A DNA stretch of 64,000 bases from Calamus simplicifolius (taxonomy: Eukaryota > Streptophyta > Magnoliopsida > Arecales > Arecaceae). The stretch covers positions 174,159 to 238,158 of the forward strand of contig UESW01004379.1 in the NCBI GenBank assembly GCA_900491605.1. Direction: 5' to 3'. Shown here piece after piece: positions 1-12,950 of this stretch. The stretch's first letter is position 1. Each line of letters opens with the position of its first letter. The position numbers and the translations under genes are program-made. Below the pieces are notes generated by a model that saw only the letters and a list, made by a program, of their open reading frames with translations, was not told the DNA's origin and did not search any database.

Positions 1-2390
1 TATTTAAAAATAATATTACAAATTGATCTACATATTGTAATAATAAATAATATAAAATTAGCCTTCTAATTCAAATAAGGACTCTACTGATAGTTGAATC
101 CTATTTCTATTTTTTTTATGGGTGATTGAAAGGAGAGATCGATAATTTTCTAAATTTATTACAATAAAGAATAAAGAAAATACAGTTGAAGATTATAAGA
201 AGATAGAACAAAGGTTATAGAGGATTTAGAACATAGGGTACAAGATAGGTAACGTAGGATAACGTAACATCATCATTCATTGATTAAGGATAGTTTTGAA
301 GATAACAATAGAAAGAGTTAAAAATATCATTCAAACTGAGAAAGATTTGAAGATTCTTAACAAAGAAGCTTTGATAGTCATATAAAATAATCAATTGAAA
401 ATGAGTACTGAGCTAGAAGCATATACATGGATGTGACCTTAGATGCTAAGACTTTGTTAGATCAAGAGAATGATTTTTGTTTTGTGACATTTTCAATGTT
501 ATCATGACCATCCATCTGCTTGCTTCCCCTAAAAGAAAGAAAATATTACCCCAAAGACTTTGAAAATAAAGGGAGAATACGGTAAGAGCAACCTAATGAT
601 GATAATGACAAAAGGGAGAAGAGATGGAGGTTACCGTGGATGAAGGTTACAGTGGTATCCCCTATTAGTCTAATTCAATAATAGGGAAGACGAGTTTTTA
701 GGACTTCCTCGATTTACTTGGCTTCTAAAACTTCCTTTAGCCCTTCTTCAGGATTCAACTCCAATGTTGCTGATGGAGCCAGCCTTATAGTGGCACTGCC
801 GAAGTTCATTGATGTGCTTAATTTTTTGACAATCTCAGACTTGGTCTCCTCCTCTACCGTTGATAACTAAAATAAAATATTTTCAAATATATATATATTT
901 TTGGCATCATTCCATAAGATAATGGCTCCTTTTTACTATCAAAATGGTTAGTATATGTATTATACGTGCTCATTTAATTCTAGATAAAGAAAAACTTTTA
1001 AGTGTAACGACTAAAAAATTATTGGGATTTGTTTTGATATTATATTAATTTTAAGATTTAAGCTAAAAATTTCTTTAAAAATATTGAATTCAAATTGTAT
1101 TTTTAAAAATATAAAAATAATTTTTTTATAAATTTAAAAAATTAGAACAACAATCAAGTCATATCTTGGTCCAATTAGGTCACGTGCTTGTGGGCTATGC
1201 TAGCACAGCTCATAATAGTAGTTGTAGTAGACCAGCATAGTGCGATGGTTCAATGTATTGGTTGTACTATCATGGCATGATATGTTTCGATAATTTTATG
1301 TTCGTAGTTATTTTGCAAATCAAGTTTATCTAAATGGCTACTTGTATAGAATTTTTTCATAAAAATAATTTTTCTCAAGCAATATATTAGGATTGTTTTT
1401 GAATAAAAATAATATTCAAAATTTTAAAATTTTAGGAATGGAAAAACAGTTGATTGGGACTTTAGGATTCTCTTTTGTAGAAATTTTTTTAGGTATTGGT
1501 GTTCTTTTCAATATTTTTTTCCTAATATATGGTTTGATTTTAAGATGCAACTTTTTCTCTAAGCAATGAGAATTGTTAAAATAAAAAATAATAATATTAA
1601 CAATTTTAAATTTTTTGGGAAGAAGATAAATAGTAGATTGGGACTTTGAATTCTTCTTGCGCACATTTATGTCATATTAGAATAGGGATAGAATTTTATT
1701 GCATAAAATTAGCAATCCTATTGAATAAAGGATAATTTACTTCATCCCAATAGTTACTTTTATTTCAATCCTATTTTGCTACTATTTTATTTTTTCTCCT
1801 TTATTCTTAACCTCAGTAACACATAAATATATAGTGTTTGACTTTTTTTAAGGTTATAATTATTAAAGTAAAAATCCAAAATTCATTTCAATACTATCTA
1901 ATAACAAGTAGCATTAGAGATGATAATAGAATGGATTTATGATGGAGGATACATTTTTTATCCTCAACCCTGCTTCCTACCTCTGCTCTTTTCCTTCATC
2001 CCCAGTTCTCTATTTCTTGCTGGAATTTTTATTTCTTATTTATTTTATTTTTAAAATTGAACCATCAATTTTTGGCCTATTTTATATAAAACACTTATTT
2101 AAAACTTAAAATTTATTATAAATTAGCAAACATCAAAAATAATTAAAATATCCAAAGTTAAGAGTGTAAATTCAATATATAAGAGTTCAAATTTAATATT
2201 TATATTAAAAATAATTTAATATTTTGGAAATGGGTTTAAGGATGGAGATCTCAATTTTTATTATTGCCCATGAGCCATGAATCTTATGGGCTTTTAAAAA
2301 CATTCCTTATTCCATCTTGATCTTCATTTAATCTCTTTAAACCATCCTCATCAGGATGGTTCTCTGGAGGGATGGAATTTTTCTTTCGCC
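1..2390. other. AT-rich spacer of unit A, no gene seen
   Basis: Long A/T-rich intergenic DNA with no supported gene. Positions 755-759 (TCAAC) are the unoccupied site that corresponds to the Copia-2 insertion in unit B. Confidence 0.7.
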
Positions 2391-2692
2391 ATGTCAATCT
2401 TTAGCCGAATCATTTTTGCTCTAATCGGTTTGTTGCTTGCATTCTACATCAGATGTGAGATGGGTATTCCCCTTCCACCCTGTTCTCTCTCTTATGCTAT
2501 TCTTTTCGTAATCCTACCCTTTTCGCACATCCGGTGCAACCGTTCTTTGGAGTTCGCTACCGTTCTCTAATTTCTATATTTCTTTTAATATATGATCAGT
2601 TCGCTTTTCCTTTCCCAACCAGTCTCACATTTGAAAGGCATTCTTGTTTGTACTGAAACGTGCGTCTGTTCCCGTCCCGATTAAATAAAAGA
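2391..2692 (+). pseudogene. Disrupted counterpart of the small ORF at 20882-21151
   Basis: The first about 180 bases match the unit-B reading frame that starts MSIFSRIIFALIG. At about 2570 this copy carries an early TAA and extra AT-rich sequence, so the frame closes before the shared end. This is either a decayed small gene or simply non-coding duplicated sequence. The N-terminal part would be a hydrophobic segment. I do not recognise the product. Confidence 0.25.
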
Positions 2693-3190
2693 GACTTTGA
2701 GACCATTTGCATCAGACTGGTCTCAATGCGCTCATCCATTATATCTACATGGAATTAAACTGATCATTGGGTTCCTTTTTGATCTACCTAATTTGTATGC
2801 TATTTGAGTTACGATTAAAACATTATCAATTATATGAGCATAAGTCCTAAATTAATTTTATATCAATTTTTTTATCAATTATATGAGCATAATTTTTTTA
2901 TATTAATAAATTTTCAAAATGATTAAATGTCATTATTTTAAATATTATTTATTTTTATATAAACACTTAAAAACTGAAAATTGAATCTATCAGCTCAATA
3001 GATTGCTGTGGATCGTAATCAGGCCTGGATACGAGTTGGGCATGGATCAGATTTCTGAAACAAATTTTAGGCCTAAACCCAGGTCCAGAAATATTATGGA
3101 CTGGGCTCAACACCGTCTGGCCCACTTTCATGCCCGCCTTGGATCCACCAGGAAAGAATAAACTAATAAATAATGAAGGTATTTGAATTC

Positions 3191-3320
3191 ACAAAAAAAA
3201 AAAAAAAAAAAATCAAGATAACCAATCTGAACATCAACGAGTTCATCAGTTCATCAGCCAACATAAACTTGTGATTTAGATTATCAATGTTAAGACAGTA
3301 GGAGAAGAAGAAGAAGAAAA
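3191..3320. repeat. Poly(A) tract and GAA-type microsatellite
   Basis: A run of about 20 A residues near 3191-3210 and an AGA/GAA run near 3301-3320 lie just downstream of the RING gene. Both are shared with unit B (about 21653-21670 and 21761-21780). Confidence 0.7.
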
Positions 3321-3362
3321 AAATTACAATCCAGTAGAAACAAGCAGAGAGCAGAGCTTAGA

Positions 3363-4061
3363 CTATGTAGAGGCCGGCATCTCATGACGACAAAGCGGAC
3401 AAAGATGACTTTTCGCTAGCCACTGCATGATACAGGCATCATGGAAAATATGTTTGCAAGGCATCCGAATCACTTCCATCTCAATCTCAAAATCCTCCAT
3501 GCATATGGAGCACTCTTTCTGTTCAAACTCATCTCCAACGTCATTATACTTCACCACCTCCAACTCCCTGATGGAAGCCTCGGACGCTGAGACACCACCA
3601 AATTCTCCTCCTCCCATCAATTCCTAATGACTCCGGCTCAACCATCTCGTCTTCTTCCCCATCATCGACCAATCGCCAACCCATGCTGTGGATATGTATC
3701 TCGACATTTAGTTTCAACTCTTGGACTCCAGCACCGAGAGCGTTTTGTCCTGCCATAGCGCGAATTCGGCGAGCTTCTCCTCCCAGAACCACCGAGTCTC
3801 CACATCGTTGTAGCCCACGTTGTAAACGACTTCAGAAATCATATCGTAAAGAGCTCGCTCATCCACCAAGTGGCCGAGGTGCAAGCCAAACCTAAAATAA
3901 TCGGGCCGAACAGCTAACCTATGACCTCCATCATAGAATTTGTAGACTTTAAGGTGGATGTCCACAGGGGTCATTGGCCTTGCTAATGGCTCCAAATCTC
4001 TTCCCGTAGACAAAGCGCTGAGATACATAGTGGTTGCGCCAAAATTGAACGTGATGGCCAT
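3363..4061 (-). pseudogene. RING-H2 pseudogene, unit A copy
   Basis: Copy of the intact RING-H2 gene at 21822-22526. Three deletions are seen against that copy. One base is lost near 3759 (after the stretch encoding LAEFA), two bases are lost near 3605-3612, and an in-frame codon (one Tyr) is lost near 3546. The first shift makes translation from the normal ATG stop at 3714 after about 115 residues, before the RING domain. The second restores the frame, so the RING cysteines and histidines are still encoded downstream but are not reachable from the start codon. The promoter-proximal DNA is kept. It is most likely a recently inactivated duplicate. Confidence 0.85.
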
Positions 4062-4189
4062 GAGAGCTTATTCTCAATTCTTCTCTTTAACTCCTCTCGC
4101 CGTTTTCGCTCGCTGTGATTCAGAAAAAAAAGCTTCTTGTGGGAGAAGCGAAGGGTGTGCCCCGGATTATAAATTAATATTACGTTAGT

Positions 4190-5059
4190 GAATCCGGCTC
4201 TGATTAGGAATCCTAATCTAAATTAGAGTGGGACTCATTTCCTCGTAGGACTCGACAGGCTTCAACGGTGCTTTCCGTTTATTTGAATATCCTAATCGGA
4301 TAGCAAACCGCCTATTCTTATCCCTTTTAATTTTTTAAAAGAAGATATAGTTATTACTTTCTGAATTAGTGGATAGATATTTTGAAAGTTTATCCTCAAA
4401 AAGATCTAGAGATATCTACGGGTGATTAGTGGATCTCTTTTCCGCCTCAACTTGAGGAGGAGTAACGTACAAGTATTCAATCAAATCGAATCATGTGAAA
4501 TCGAGTTGGCATTATTGTAGAGATTGAGGAGTATCAAATTCAATCCCATGAAATTAATGAGAATTCAATCAAATATAATATCATGAAATCTAGATGGATT
4601 GATTCTGGTGATTATTGATCAGGAGCATAAAATCCAATCCCATGCAATCAGTATAGCATGATTCTAATGATGATTGAGGAGCATGAAATCCAATCCCAGC
4701 ATGATTTTATACTTCTATTTCTTGATGCTTGAATTTTGTACATAATTTTCTACTTTGTAACAATACATATATATACATAAGTTAATAGAAATGCAACCTT
4801 GCATTGAGTGAGAAAGTTATTTTTTCCAAAAAGCACTACCTACATTTTTACCTATTCTTTTTGATATTAAAAATTTAGTATACTTGCTAAAAGAATTAAT
4901 TAAAATCGATAATAACTGGCAAAATTTCGCAAAAAAAAGAGGACCGAAGCGCTCTCCGAGATGTCAAATGCTGTCCTTTCCGGACGCTTGCTCAACATGT
5001 GTCTAACGCTACCTTCTGAGTATTGATATTTCATTGGATCTTGTTCAAGATCCATCTTA
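4190..5059. other. Spacer between RING pseudogene and P450 remnant
   Basis: Promoter-side flank of the RING gene followed by AT-rich DNA that matches unit B (22650-23270) and, from about 4670, the 3' flank of the P450 in unit C (36313-36600). A degenerate internal tandem repeat built on GAATCCAATCCCATG-like motifs lies at 4470-4700. No gene is seen. Confidence 0.6.
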
Positions 5060-5155
5060 GACCCTCTCACAGCAACATTGGGCATAACGGCGGAGAAGGT
5101 TCAATTTGCTGAAGAAGAGCACAGCCATTAGTGCATGATGCAAAGCTCTGCCAAA
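5060..5155 (-). pseudogene. P450 last-exon remnant, unit A
   Basis: About 90 bases align with the last exon of the unit-C P450 (about 36985-37090), including the stretch around GGAGAAGGTTCAA and GCAAAGCTCTGCC, with internal deletions. The rest of exons 5 and 4 is absent, and the sequence passes directly into Copia-1 leader DNA. It encodes nothing functional. Confidence 0.6.
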
Positions 5156-5514
5156 ATGAATGATAGAGATTTTTGTTAAAAAACTATGGAATTTGAGGAT
5201 GACGGGCTTTGCTCGTTCATTAAGTGGTTGGGCCATTAGTCTGGCCTATGCCATTAGTTTGGCCTATTTATGTTCAATTATATTTAGAATTTGTGTGTAT
5301 AAATTTTATGAATTATGCATGCATCTTAAGTGATATAATTGAATATAAAATTTAAATAATGTCTAAGTGATAAATACAATTGAATAATTGAGGAGTAGCC
5401 AAGCATCATTAATTATAAAATTATATAATAAAGTTAATAAATCATATAAATAATATACATTAATTGTAATTAATTATATAAATATAATAAAATTTATTCC
5501 ACAGAAATTTTTGT

Positions 5515-5855
5515 TATATTTATATAATTAATTAAGATAAAATATCAAATTATATTTTTCTAATCTACCCACATGAATTAGAAAGAAGGAACATAATTTG
5601 ATAGTTTTATCATATAGACTTAAGTGAATCTAATTGAATTAAAGCTTTAGCCCACAAGCAAGTTTTATGTCAGTAGATTCACTATTTTATATTTATATAA
5701 TTAATTAAGATAAAATATTAAATTATATTTTTAAATCTAACCACAGGAATTAGAAAGAAGGAACACAATTTGATAGTTTTATCATACAGACTTAAGTGAA
5801 TCTAATTGAATTAGAGCTTTAGCCCATAGGCAAGTTTTATGTCAGTAGATTCACT
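5515..5855. repeat. 173-bp tandem duplication in the Copia-1 leader
   Basis: Two direct copies, starting near 5515 and 5688, sit back to back in the untranslated leader. Each carries the AATTAGAAAGAAGGAACA block and ends with GTCAGTAGATTCACT. They differ by scattered substitutions, so the duplication is not very recent. Confidence 0.85.
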
Positions 5856-5942
5856 GGTTTCTAAATGCATAATTTACAATGGTAAAGCATTTTATTAGCC
5901 TCAATTTTTGATAATAAGCATGTATGTTTAAATTTTGCAGTT

Positions 5943-8900
5943 ATGCAACCTGTAAATTTCTTTGATATAAAATGTGACATGCCTGAATTGAGGGATATCT
6001 ATAAGGTTTGGAAGGAGAGAATTCTCCTTTATCTGGGCTGGATGAACATTGATTATGCTATAAGGAAGGATGAACCACCTTTAGTAACTCAGACCAGCAC
6101 TCCTAATGAGATTGCGATTTATGAACGTTGGGAGCGATCCAATCGCTTGAGTACAATGTTCATAAAGACAAAAATCTCTGTTGGTATACGTGGTTTAGTT
6201 GATAAGTATGAGAATGTCAGGAAGCTACTAAAGGCCATTGATGAGCAATTTAGTACTTCAGACAAAGCTCTTGCCAGTACCCTAATATTGAAGTTGTCAT
6301 CCCTGAGGCTCACTGGAGTGAGAGGTGTGCGTGAGCACATTATGCAAATGATGGACATTGTAGCTCAACTGAAGACTCTTGAGATTGAAATGTCTGAGTG
6401 CTTTCTGGTGCACTATATTTTAAATACACTTCCACAGCAGTATGGACCATTTAAGATATCTTATAACACACATAAGGAAAAATGGTCAATCAATGAACTT
6501 TTGGCCATGTGTGTTCAATAAGAGGGTAGACTATTGATGGAATTGGGTGAAAGTGCAATGCTGATTACAAATGGAAAGGATCGGGCACGGGCCAAGAAGA
6601 AGGGTAAAACTAAAATACCACCCCAATCTGATATTAAGAAGGAATCCAAGTGTTTCTTCTGTAAGAAGAAGGGACACGTGAAGAAGGATTGCATCAAGTT
6701 CAAGACTTGGCTTGAAAAGAAAGGTAAAACAATCCCACTTGTCTATTGTGAATCTAATATGGCTAATGTTATTTATAATACATGGTGGATTGATTCTGGT
6801 TCTACAATCCACATTTACAATACTTTGCAGGGTATGCAAAACTTAAGGAAGCCAGTGGGAAGTGAGCAGTATATCTCTTCAGAAAATAAGATGTGCTTAC
6901 ATGTGGAAGCTATAGGGACATGCACTTTAGTTCTTAGTAGTGGTTTTGTTTTAAATTTGGAAAGGACCTTTTATGTACCTAATTTTTCTAGGAATTTAAT
7001 TCTAGTTTTAAGACTTGTACCTTTGGGTTATTCTTTCAAATTTTCAGATACTTCTTCCAGTTTATATTATAAATCTGAAGTTATTGGGAATGGTACTTTG
7101 TCTGATGGTCTTTCCTATATTAATTTGCAAATAAATACCACTCATGATGTAATGCATGTTAGGGCTGGCATAAAAAGATGTGTTGTAAATGATAACTCTT
7201 CTATGTTGTGGCATCGAAATTTGGACATATCTCCATAGATAGAATCAAGATGTTAGTGAATGAAGGAGTACTCAAGACTTTGGACTTCACTGACTTTGAA
7301 ACTTGTGTGGACTGCATTAAGGGCAAGCAGACCAATAAGTCAAAGAAAGGTGCCAAGAGGAGTTCAGACCTATAAGAGATCATATACACGGACATTTGTT
7401 GTCCGGATATGGATTTTTATGGTCCGAAATACTTTATCTGCTTCATTGATGATTACTCACGATTTATGTATCTCTACTTGCTTCATAATAAGAACGAAGC
7501 ATTAGATGCCTTTAAGGTATTCAAGGCAGAAGTAGAGACACAATGTGGAAAGCAAATCAAAATTGTGAGATCTGATAGAGGAGGTGAGTATTATGGGAGA
7601 TACACAGAAGATGGACAAATGCTGGTCCATTTGCGAAGTTCCTTTAAGAACATGGGATTGTTGCCCAATATAGTTTACCTGGCTCACCTGATCAGAATGG
7701 TGTAGCAGAAAGAAGGAACCGAATATTGATGGACATGGTGAGGAGCATGATTAGCAGCTCCAAACTACCTAAGTCCTTGTGGACAGAAGCTCTCAAGACG
7801 GCTATGTACATATTAAATCGAGTTCCAACCAAGGCTGTTTCTAAAATGCAATTTGAGTTATTTAAAGGTTGGAAACCAAGTTTGCGACATGTACGCATAT
7901 GGGGATGCCCATGTGAAGTGAGAGTATACAATCCACAAGAGAAAAAGCTGGACCCTAGGACCATTAGTGGGTATTTTGTTGGATATGCCGAAAGGTCCAA
8001 GGGATATAGATTTTACTGTCCATCTCATACAACTAGGATTGTGGAATCGAGAAATGCCAAATTTCTTGAGAATGACTTGATCAGTGGGAGTGATCAATTG
8101 CAGAGCATGATTCCTGAAAGGAGCATTCTGATGCTCAACCTTCCACTTCAAGTGACAGACTGATTATCGTTCATAGTGCCCCTCAAGATCAAACGGGTAT
8201 TATACAACCAGTCGTTGAAATTCCATAATTTGCTGATAATGAACTAGTAGATCCAGTCTCTCATGAGTTACTAGAGATAGTTGAACAATCAACTCCTCCA
8301 AAGGAGGTTGTTACAATATTAAGAAGATCTACAAGAGAAAAGAAATCACCAATTTCTAGTGACTATATTGTGTATCTTCAAAGTCGGACTATAATATTGA
8401 AGCTGAAAATGATCCTGAAATGTTTTCACAAACCATGAATTGTAAGGAATCTAATTTATGGTATGATGCTATGAAAGATGAGATGAATTCTATGGCAGTT
8501 AATGGAGTCTGAGATCTTGTTGAGTTGCCTGATGGAGCAAAAGTCATTAGTTGTAAATGGGTCTTTAAGACCAAGAAAGACTTGTTAGGCAACATTGAGC
8601 GATATAAGGCAAGACTCGTTGCTAATGGATTCACTCAAAGGGAGGGAATTGATTACAAGGAGACAATTTCTCCTATATCTAAGAAATATTCCTTCCGCAT
8701 TATCATGGCACTTGTTGCACATTTTGATTTAGAGTTGCAACAAATGGATGTGAAAACTGCATTTCTCAATGGAAATCTAGAGGAAGAGGTTTATATGAAA
8801 CAACCTGAAGGTTTTTCCTCTAATAATAATGAGCAATTAGTATGCAAGCTTAAGAGATCTATATATGGATTGAAACAAGCCTCTCGGCAATGGTACTTAA

Positions 8901-9978
8901 AATTTCATGATATGATTTCTTTATTTGGATTTGTAGAGAACATCATGGATCAATGTATATACCAGAAGGTCAGTGGGAGCAAAATTTTTTTTCTAATCCT
9001 ATATGTAGATGATATTTTACTTGCAACCAATGATAAATGTATGTTACATGAGGTAAAACAATTTCTCTCTGAGAATTTTGACATGAAAGATATGGGTGAT
9101 GCCTCTTATGTCATTGGCATTAAAATTCAAAGAGACAGACTTCAAGCTGTTTTAGGTCTATCTCAAGAAACCTATATCAATAAAATTTTAGAGAGATTTC
9201 AGATGAAAAATTGTTCACTGAGTATAGCTCCCATAGTCAAGGGTGACAGATTCAATTTGAGTCAGTGCCCAAGGAATGACTTTGAGAGGGAGGAAATGAA
9301 AAATACTCCATATGCCTCAGCTGTTGGTAGCTTGATGTATGCTCAGGTCTGTACAAGGCCTGACATAGCATTTGTAGTTGGGATGTTGGGGAGATATCAG
9401 AGTAATCCAGGTTTAGACCACTGGAGAGCTGCTAAGAAGGTGATAGGTATCTTCAGGGTACCAAGGACTACATGCTTTGTTCAGACGGACTGAAAACTTG
9501 GAAGTAATTGGCTACTCTGATGCTGACTTTGCTGGCTGCGTTGATTCTCGGAAGTCAACATCTGGATACATATTTATGTTTCTGGTGGAGTTGTATCTTA
9601 GAGGAGCGCCAAGCAGACTTTGACTGCTACTTCCACCATGGAAGCCGAGTTCGTATCATGTTTTGAGGCTACTTCGCATGGTGTATGGTCGAAGAGTTTC
9701 ATTTCTGGGCTTAGAATTGTGGATTCTATATCAAAGCCATTGAAGATTTATTGTGACAATTCAGCTGCAGTGTTTATGGCTAAAACAACAAAAGTGGTAG
9801 TCGAAGCAAGCACATCGACATCAAATATTTAGCCATACGAGAACGTGTTAAAGAAAAGACAGTGGTTATAGAGCACGTGAGCACTGAGTTGATGATAGCT
9901 GATCCCTTGACTAAAGGCATGCCACTACAGAAGTTTAGGGATCATGTAGACCGTATGGGTCTTGGTTATTTTATTTAA
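5943..9978 (+). pseudogene. Copia-1 gag-pol polyprotein, broken
   Basis: The reading starts at ATG 5943 (MQPVNFFDIKCDM). Gag of the UBN2 type runs to an in-frame TAA at 6519-6521 and resumes in the same frame. A CCHC knuckle (CFFCKKKGHVKKDC) is near 6652-6693 and a protease site (WWIDSGSTIH) near 6784. A one-base loss near 7225 shifts the frame in the GAG-pre-integrase region. The integrase core at 7409-7760 keeps RSDRGG and the catalytic Glu of NGVAERRNR. Reverse transcriptase (8525-9493) has YVDDILLATND. RNase H (about 9500-9840) has the TATSTMEAEF block. Several further shifts separate these parts, so the copy cannot make a full polyprotein. It encoded the capsid and enzymes for copy-and-paste transposition. 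Confidence 0.88.
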
Positions 9979-10250
9979 TTCATTGTAATGATGAATTTTA
10001 TAATTAATGAAACTCATTTATGATTGTGATGTTTTTCACATTCAGTTATTTAGTGTACACATTTATTTGTGATGAGCATCATTAAGTTGGACCTAGAATA
10101 AACATGGGGTTTATTCATTAAGTTATATGGGTTTATGTTTGGGAAATATAATACATAGTGATACATGGTAAATAATACTCGATTTTAAGAGGACCTATTG
10201 CCATGATTCATGTATTCTGTTTCTTACTATAGTAATAGAATATATGGACC

Positions 10251-10260
10251 AAGTGGAGAA
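10251..10260 (+). other. Copia-1 polypurine tract
   Basis: AAGTGGAGAA lies directly before the TGTTGG start of the 3' LTR. This is the expected plus-strand primer position. Confidence 0.8.
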
Positions 10261-10660
10261 TGTTGGTTTTTCTTCATTAAGTGTATTGGTCAGATACGAC
10301 TAAGGTGGTCCTATATTTGATCTTGAGGGATTACGTGAATTCAAATTTTGAATTCACAATTAGCTAAGAATCTCTCAACCATATCCGTTTAAAGTGGCGC
10401 CCTCTGTGATGGACAGATAAGGCATAAAGGCTTATAAAACGGGTAGGTCCCTGCGCCTGGTCTCATCGAGGAAGTTTACACCATCGCTGAGAGAGACCGC
10501 AAGGTGTGAAGATCCTTACACTCATCTGAAGAAAATCAACAGCAATGGCTGAAGGTATTTATCGATCTTTTCTTTATTATTTAGGATAAATATATTGGTC
10601 CCATATTTCCGCATATATAGGGATCAATATATTTAATTTCAGTCTATCATCTATTTTGTG
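10261..10660 (+). repeat. Copia-1 3' LTR
   Basis: Starts TGTTGG next to the polypurine tract. It matches 23705-24040 over most of its length, with insertions here around 10530-10610. It includes a TATA-like TTATAAAACGGG at about 10431 and, near its right end, TTCTTTATTATTTAGG. The right edge is imprecise. Host intron sequence resumes at about 10661 with TCTAT, the same five bases that flank the LTR on the left in unit B, but no clean CA terminus is visible there. Confidence 0.75.
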
Positions 10661-11246
10661 TCTATTTTAAGAGAGTTAATCCTTTCATAAAAGAAACAAG
10701 AAACATCACTAGCATAACCTACATTTTTAACTGAAAAGGAATAAAATGGTCTATGCTCACAACTTCTTGCCGCATTTGGTTGTTCTTGTTGGTAGGTAGG
10801 AACTCTCTTAAAACTGAGAACCTTTCCTTTCCCTCATATCATTTGATTTCTATTATCACTTACTCTAATAAGGTTTAGGAAATTAGTATGTACCCTTAGA
10901 TATGGGGTGATCCATTCAAGATCACCGATGCACGAGATAGAGATGATGGGATCATAGCATTAAGTTATACCTCTTATATAATGGTAATGTAGATCATTCC
11001 TATCTCTAGAATCAACACCTAGCCTGATGATCCCATACCCATCCATGAGCTTGGATATCTAAGATCATCCCTAAGCGATGATTTTAACTTAGGATTTAGG
11101 GACTAAAATATCCCTCATCTACATAAAAGTGCTTGATATCATTTTCATATTAATATATTAGATTACATTACAATAATATTATATTATTAAAATAATATAA
11201 TTAAAATATTATAATAATTAAAATATTATATCATAATATAATATTT
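10661..11246. other. P450 intron-3 remnant in unit A
   Basis: Non-coding sequence that aligns with 38018-38560, the intron between P450 exons 3 and 4 in unit C, with two short stretches near 11010-11090 missing in C. It ends at the unit A/B junction in AT-rich DNA. Confidence 0.75.
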
Positions 11247-11980
11247 AAAAATAATATTACAAATTGATCTACATAAATAATAATAATAAAATTAGCCTTA
11301 ATTCAAATAAGGACTCTACTGATAGTTGAATCCTATTTCTATTTTTTTATGGGTGATTGAAAGGAGAGATCGATAATTTTCTAAATTTATTACAATAAAG
11401 AATAAAGAAAATACAGTTGAAGATTATAAGAAGATAGAACAAAGGTTATAGAGGATTTAGAACATAGGGTACAAGATAGGTAACGTAGGATAACGTAACA
11501 TCATCATTCATTGATTAAGGATAGTTTTGAAGATAACAATAGAAAGAGTTAAAAATATCAAACTGAGAAAGATTTGAAGATTTTAACAAAGAAGCTTTGA
11601 TAGTCATATAAAATAATCAATTGAAAATGAGTCCTGAGCTAGAAGCATATACATGGATGTGACCTTAGATGCTAAGACTTTGTTAGATCAAGAGAATGAT
11701 TTTTGTTTAGTGACATTTTCAATGTTGTCATGACCATCCATCTGCTTGCTTCCCCTAAAAGAAAGAAAATATTACCCCAAAGACTTTGAAAATAAAGGGA
11801 GAATACGGTGAGAGCAACCTAATGATGATAATGACAAAAGGGAGAAGAGATGGAGGTTACCGTGGATGAAGGTTACAGTGGTATCCCCTATTAGTCTAAT
11901 TCAATAATAGGGAAGACGAGTTTTTAGGACTTCCTCGATTTACTTGGCTTCTAAAACTTCCTTTAGCCCTTCTTCAGGAT

Positions 11981-11985
11981 TCAAC
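11981..11985. repeat. Copia-2 target-site duplication, left
   Basis: TCAAC, repeated at 19248-19252 and present once at the empty site 755-759 in unit A. Confidence 0.95.
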
Positions 11986-12641
11986 TGTTAGAAAACTATT
12001 AACAATCTACACAATATTGCATAGAGTTAATAGTTAGGATTTTTTTTATTACCTCCAGCCATTGCTTTCGATCTACCTCTAGAAGATCTGAATCAGGATC
12101 TCGATCTTCCTCTCGATGAATCTTGATCTTCCTCCTCTCGATGGATCGTGATCTTCCTCTCGATAGATCTTGATCTTCCTCCTCTCGATGGATCTTGATC
12201 TTCCTCTCTCGATGGATCTTGATCTTCCTCTCGATGGATCTTGATCTTCCTCCTCTCGATGGATCTTGATCTTCTTTTTGAGGAACCTTGATTGAGTGGT
12301 TTCAATCAATGAGCCATCACACTCTGATGGTGTATGCCCCCAGGATATGCTCTTGATCAGGGACCCAATGCCTCCACTTGTTTTTTGTTTTTCTTTCGAT
12401 AACATTATGTTATCGAAAGCCTTAGAAGGGATCTCTATTTAAAGAGATATCTTAATTCCCTTCCACCGCCTACTCCCATCAAGTAGGCGTTTAAGCGTTT
12501 AACACTATTTAATCCACCGCAGGCGTTTAAGTTTTAACACTATTTAAGAGATTCTGTTACCACTCATTAACCAGTGGATGGAATAGAGAATTATCCGACG
12601 ATTAAGCTAAAATAGGACCATCTTCTAAACGGGATACTACA
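11986..12641 (-). repeat. Copia-2 3' LTR (656 bp)
   Basis: Begins TGTTAGAAAACTATT and ends GATACTACA on the plus strand. It is 70 bp longer than the other LTR, mainly because of extra units in an internal GATCTTCCTC-type minisatellite. Confidence 0.95.
12090..12275. repeat. LTR minisatellite
   Basis: Tandem units of about 20-33 bases built on GATCTTCCTCCTCTCGATG. The equivalent tract in the other LTR (about 18770-18880) has fewer units. Because it is open in several frames it yields an apparent Arg/Ser/Asp-rich reading frame, which I do not regard as a gene. Confidence 0.9.
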
Positions 12642-12652
12642 TTCTCCCACTT
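12642..12652 (-). other. Copia-2 polypurine tract
   Basis: Minus-strand AAGTGGGAGAA immediately adjacent to the 3' LTR. Confidence 0.8.
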
Positions 12653-12950
12653 GGTCCGTATATTTTTATCTTAATCCATAATTCTCAATACTGAACAAGA
12701 AACCAAATACATGAATCATAGCGATAGGTCCTCTATAATTGAGTATTATCTTTTATGTATTACAATGCATTCAATTTCTTTACCACTATTCCAAATGTGA
12801 CAACATAACAAAATGAATAAACCATATGTTTATTCAGAGTCCAAAAGAAAAGTTTATCATTTCTCGAAAGTCAAATAATGTGTACACCTGAATGAGAAAT
12901 AAACAAATAATTGAAATAAGAGTTTCTTTGTACCAATTGGATCCATACAA

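Larger units (their letters stand above)
5156..10660 (+). mobile_element. Copia-1, LTR retrotransposon lacking its 5' LTR
   Basis: Plus-strand Ty1/Copia element with leader, gag, protease, integrase, reverse transcriptase and RNase H in Copia order, a polypurine tract at 10251-10260, and a 3' LTR starting with TGTTGG at 10261. No 5' LTR or primer binding site is present on the left, where leader sequence abuts a P450 exon remnant. The matching LTR plus leader lies in unit B at 23705-24260, at the same point of P450 intron 3. The family is the same as Copia-2 at the protein level, but the LTRs differ. Confidence 0.85.
1..11246. repeat. Segmental tandem duplication, unit A
   Basis: This segment matches 11247-24040 almost base for base once the two Copia insertions are removed. 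In order it holds an AT-rich spacer, a minus-strand RING-H2 gene, the 3' flank and a last-exon remnant of a minus-strand P450, the Copia-1 element, and P450 intron-3 sequence. The junction to unit B is near 11246, where intron sequence (matching 38018-38560 in unit C) runs into the sequence seen at position 1. That arrangement is a head-to-tail repeat. Small indels separate A and B throughout, so they are real diverged copies and not one sequence assembled twice. Confidence 0.9.

Noticed and set aside
4900..5085. Minus-strand 61-codon frame near the P450 remnant
   Set aside because: It lies in P450 3' flank shared with unit C, where the frame is not kept.
12079..12405. Arg/Ser/Asp-rich frame resembling an SR protein
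   Set aside because: It is the translation of the LTR minisatellite and differs between the two LTRs.
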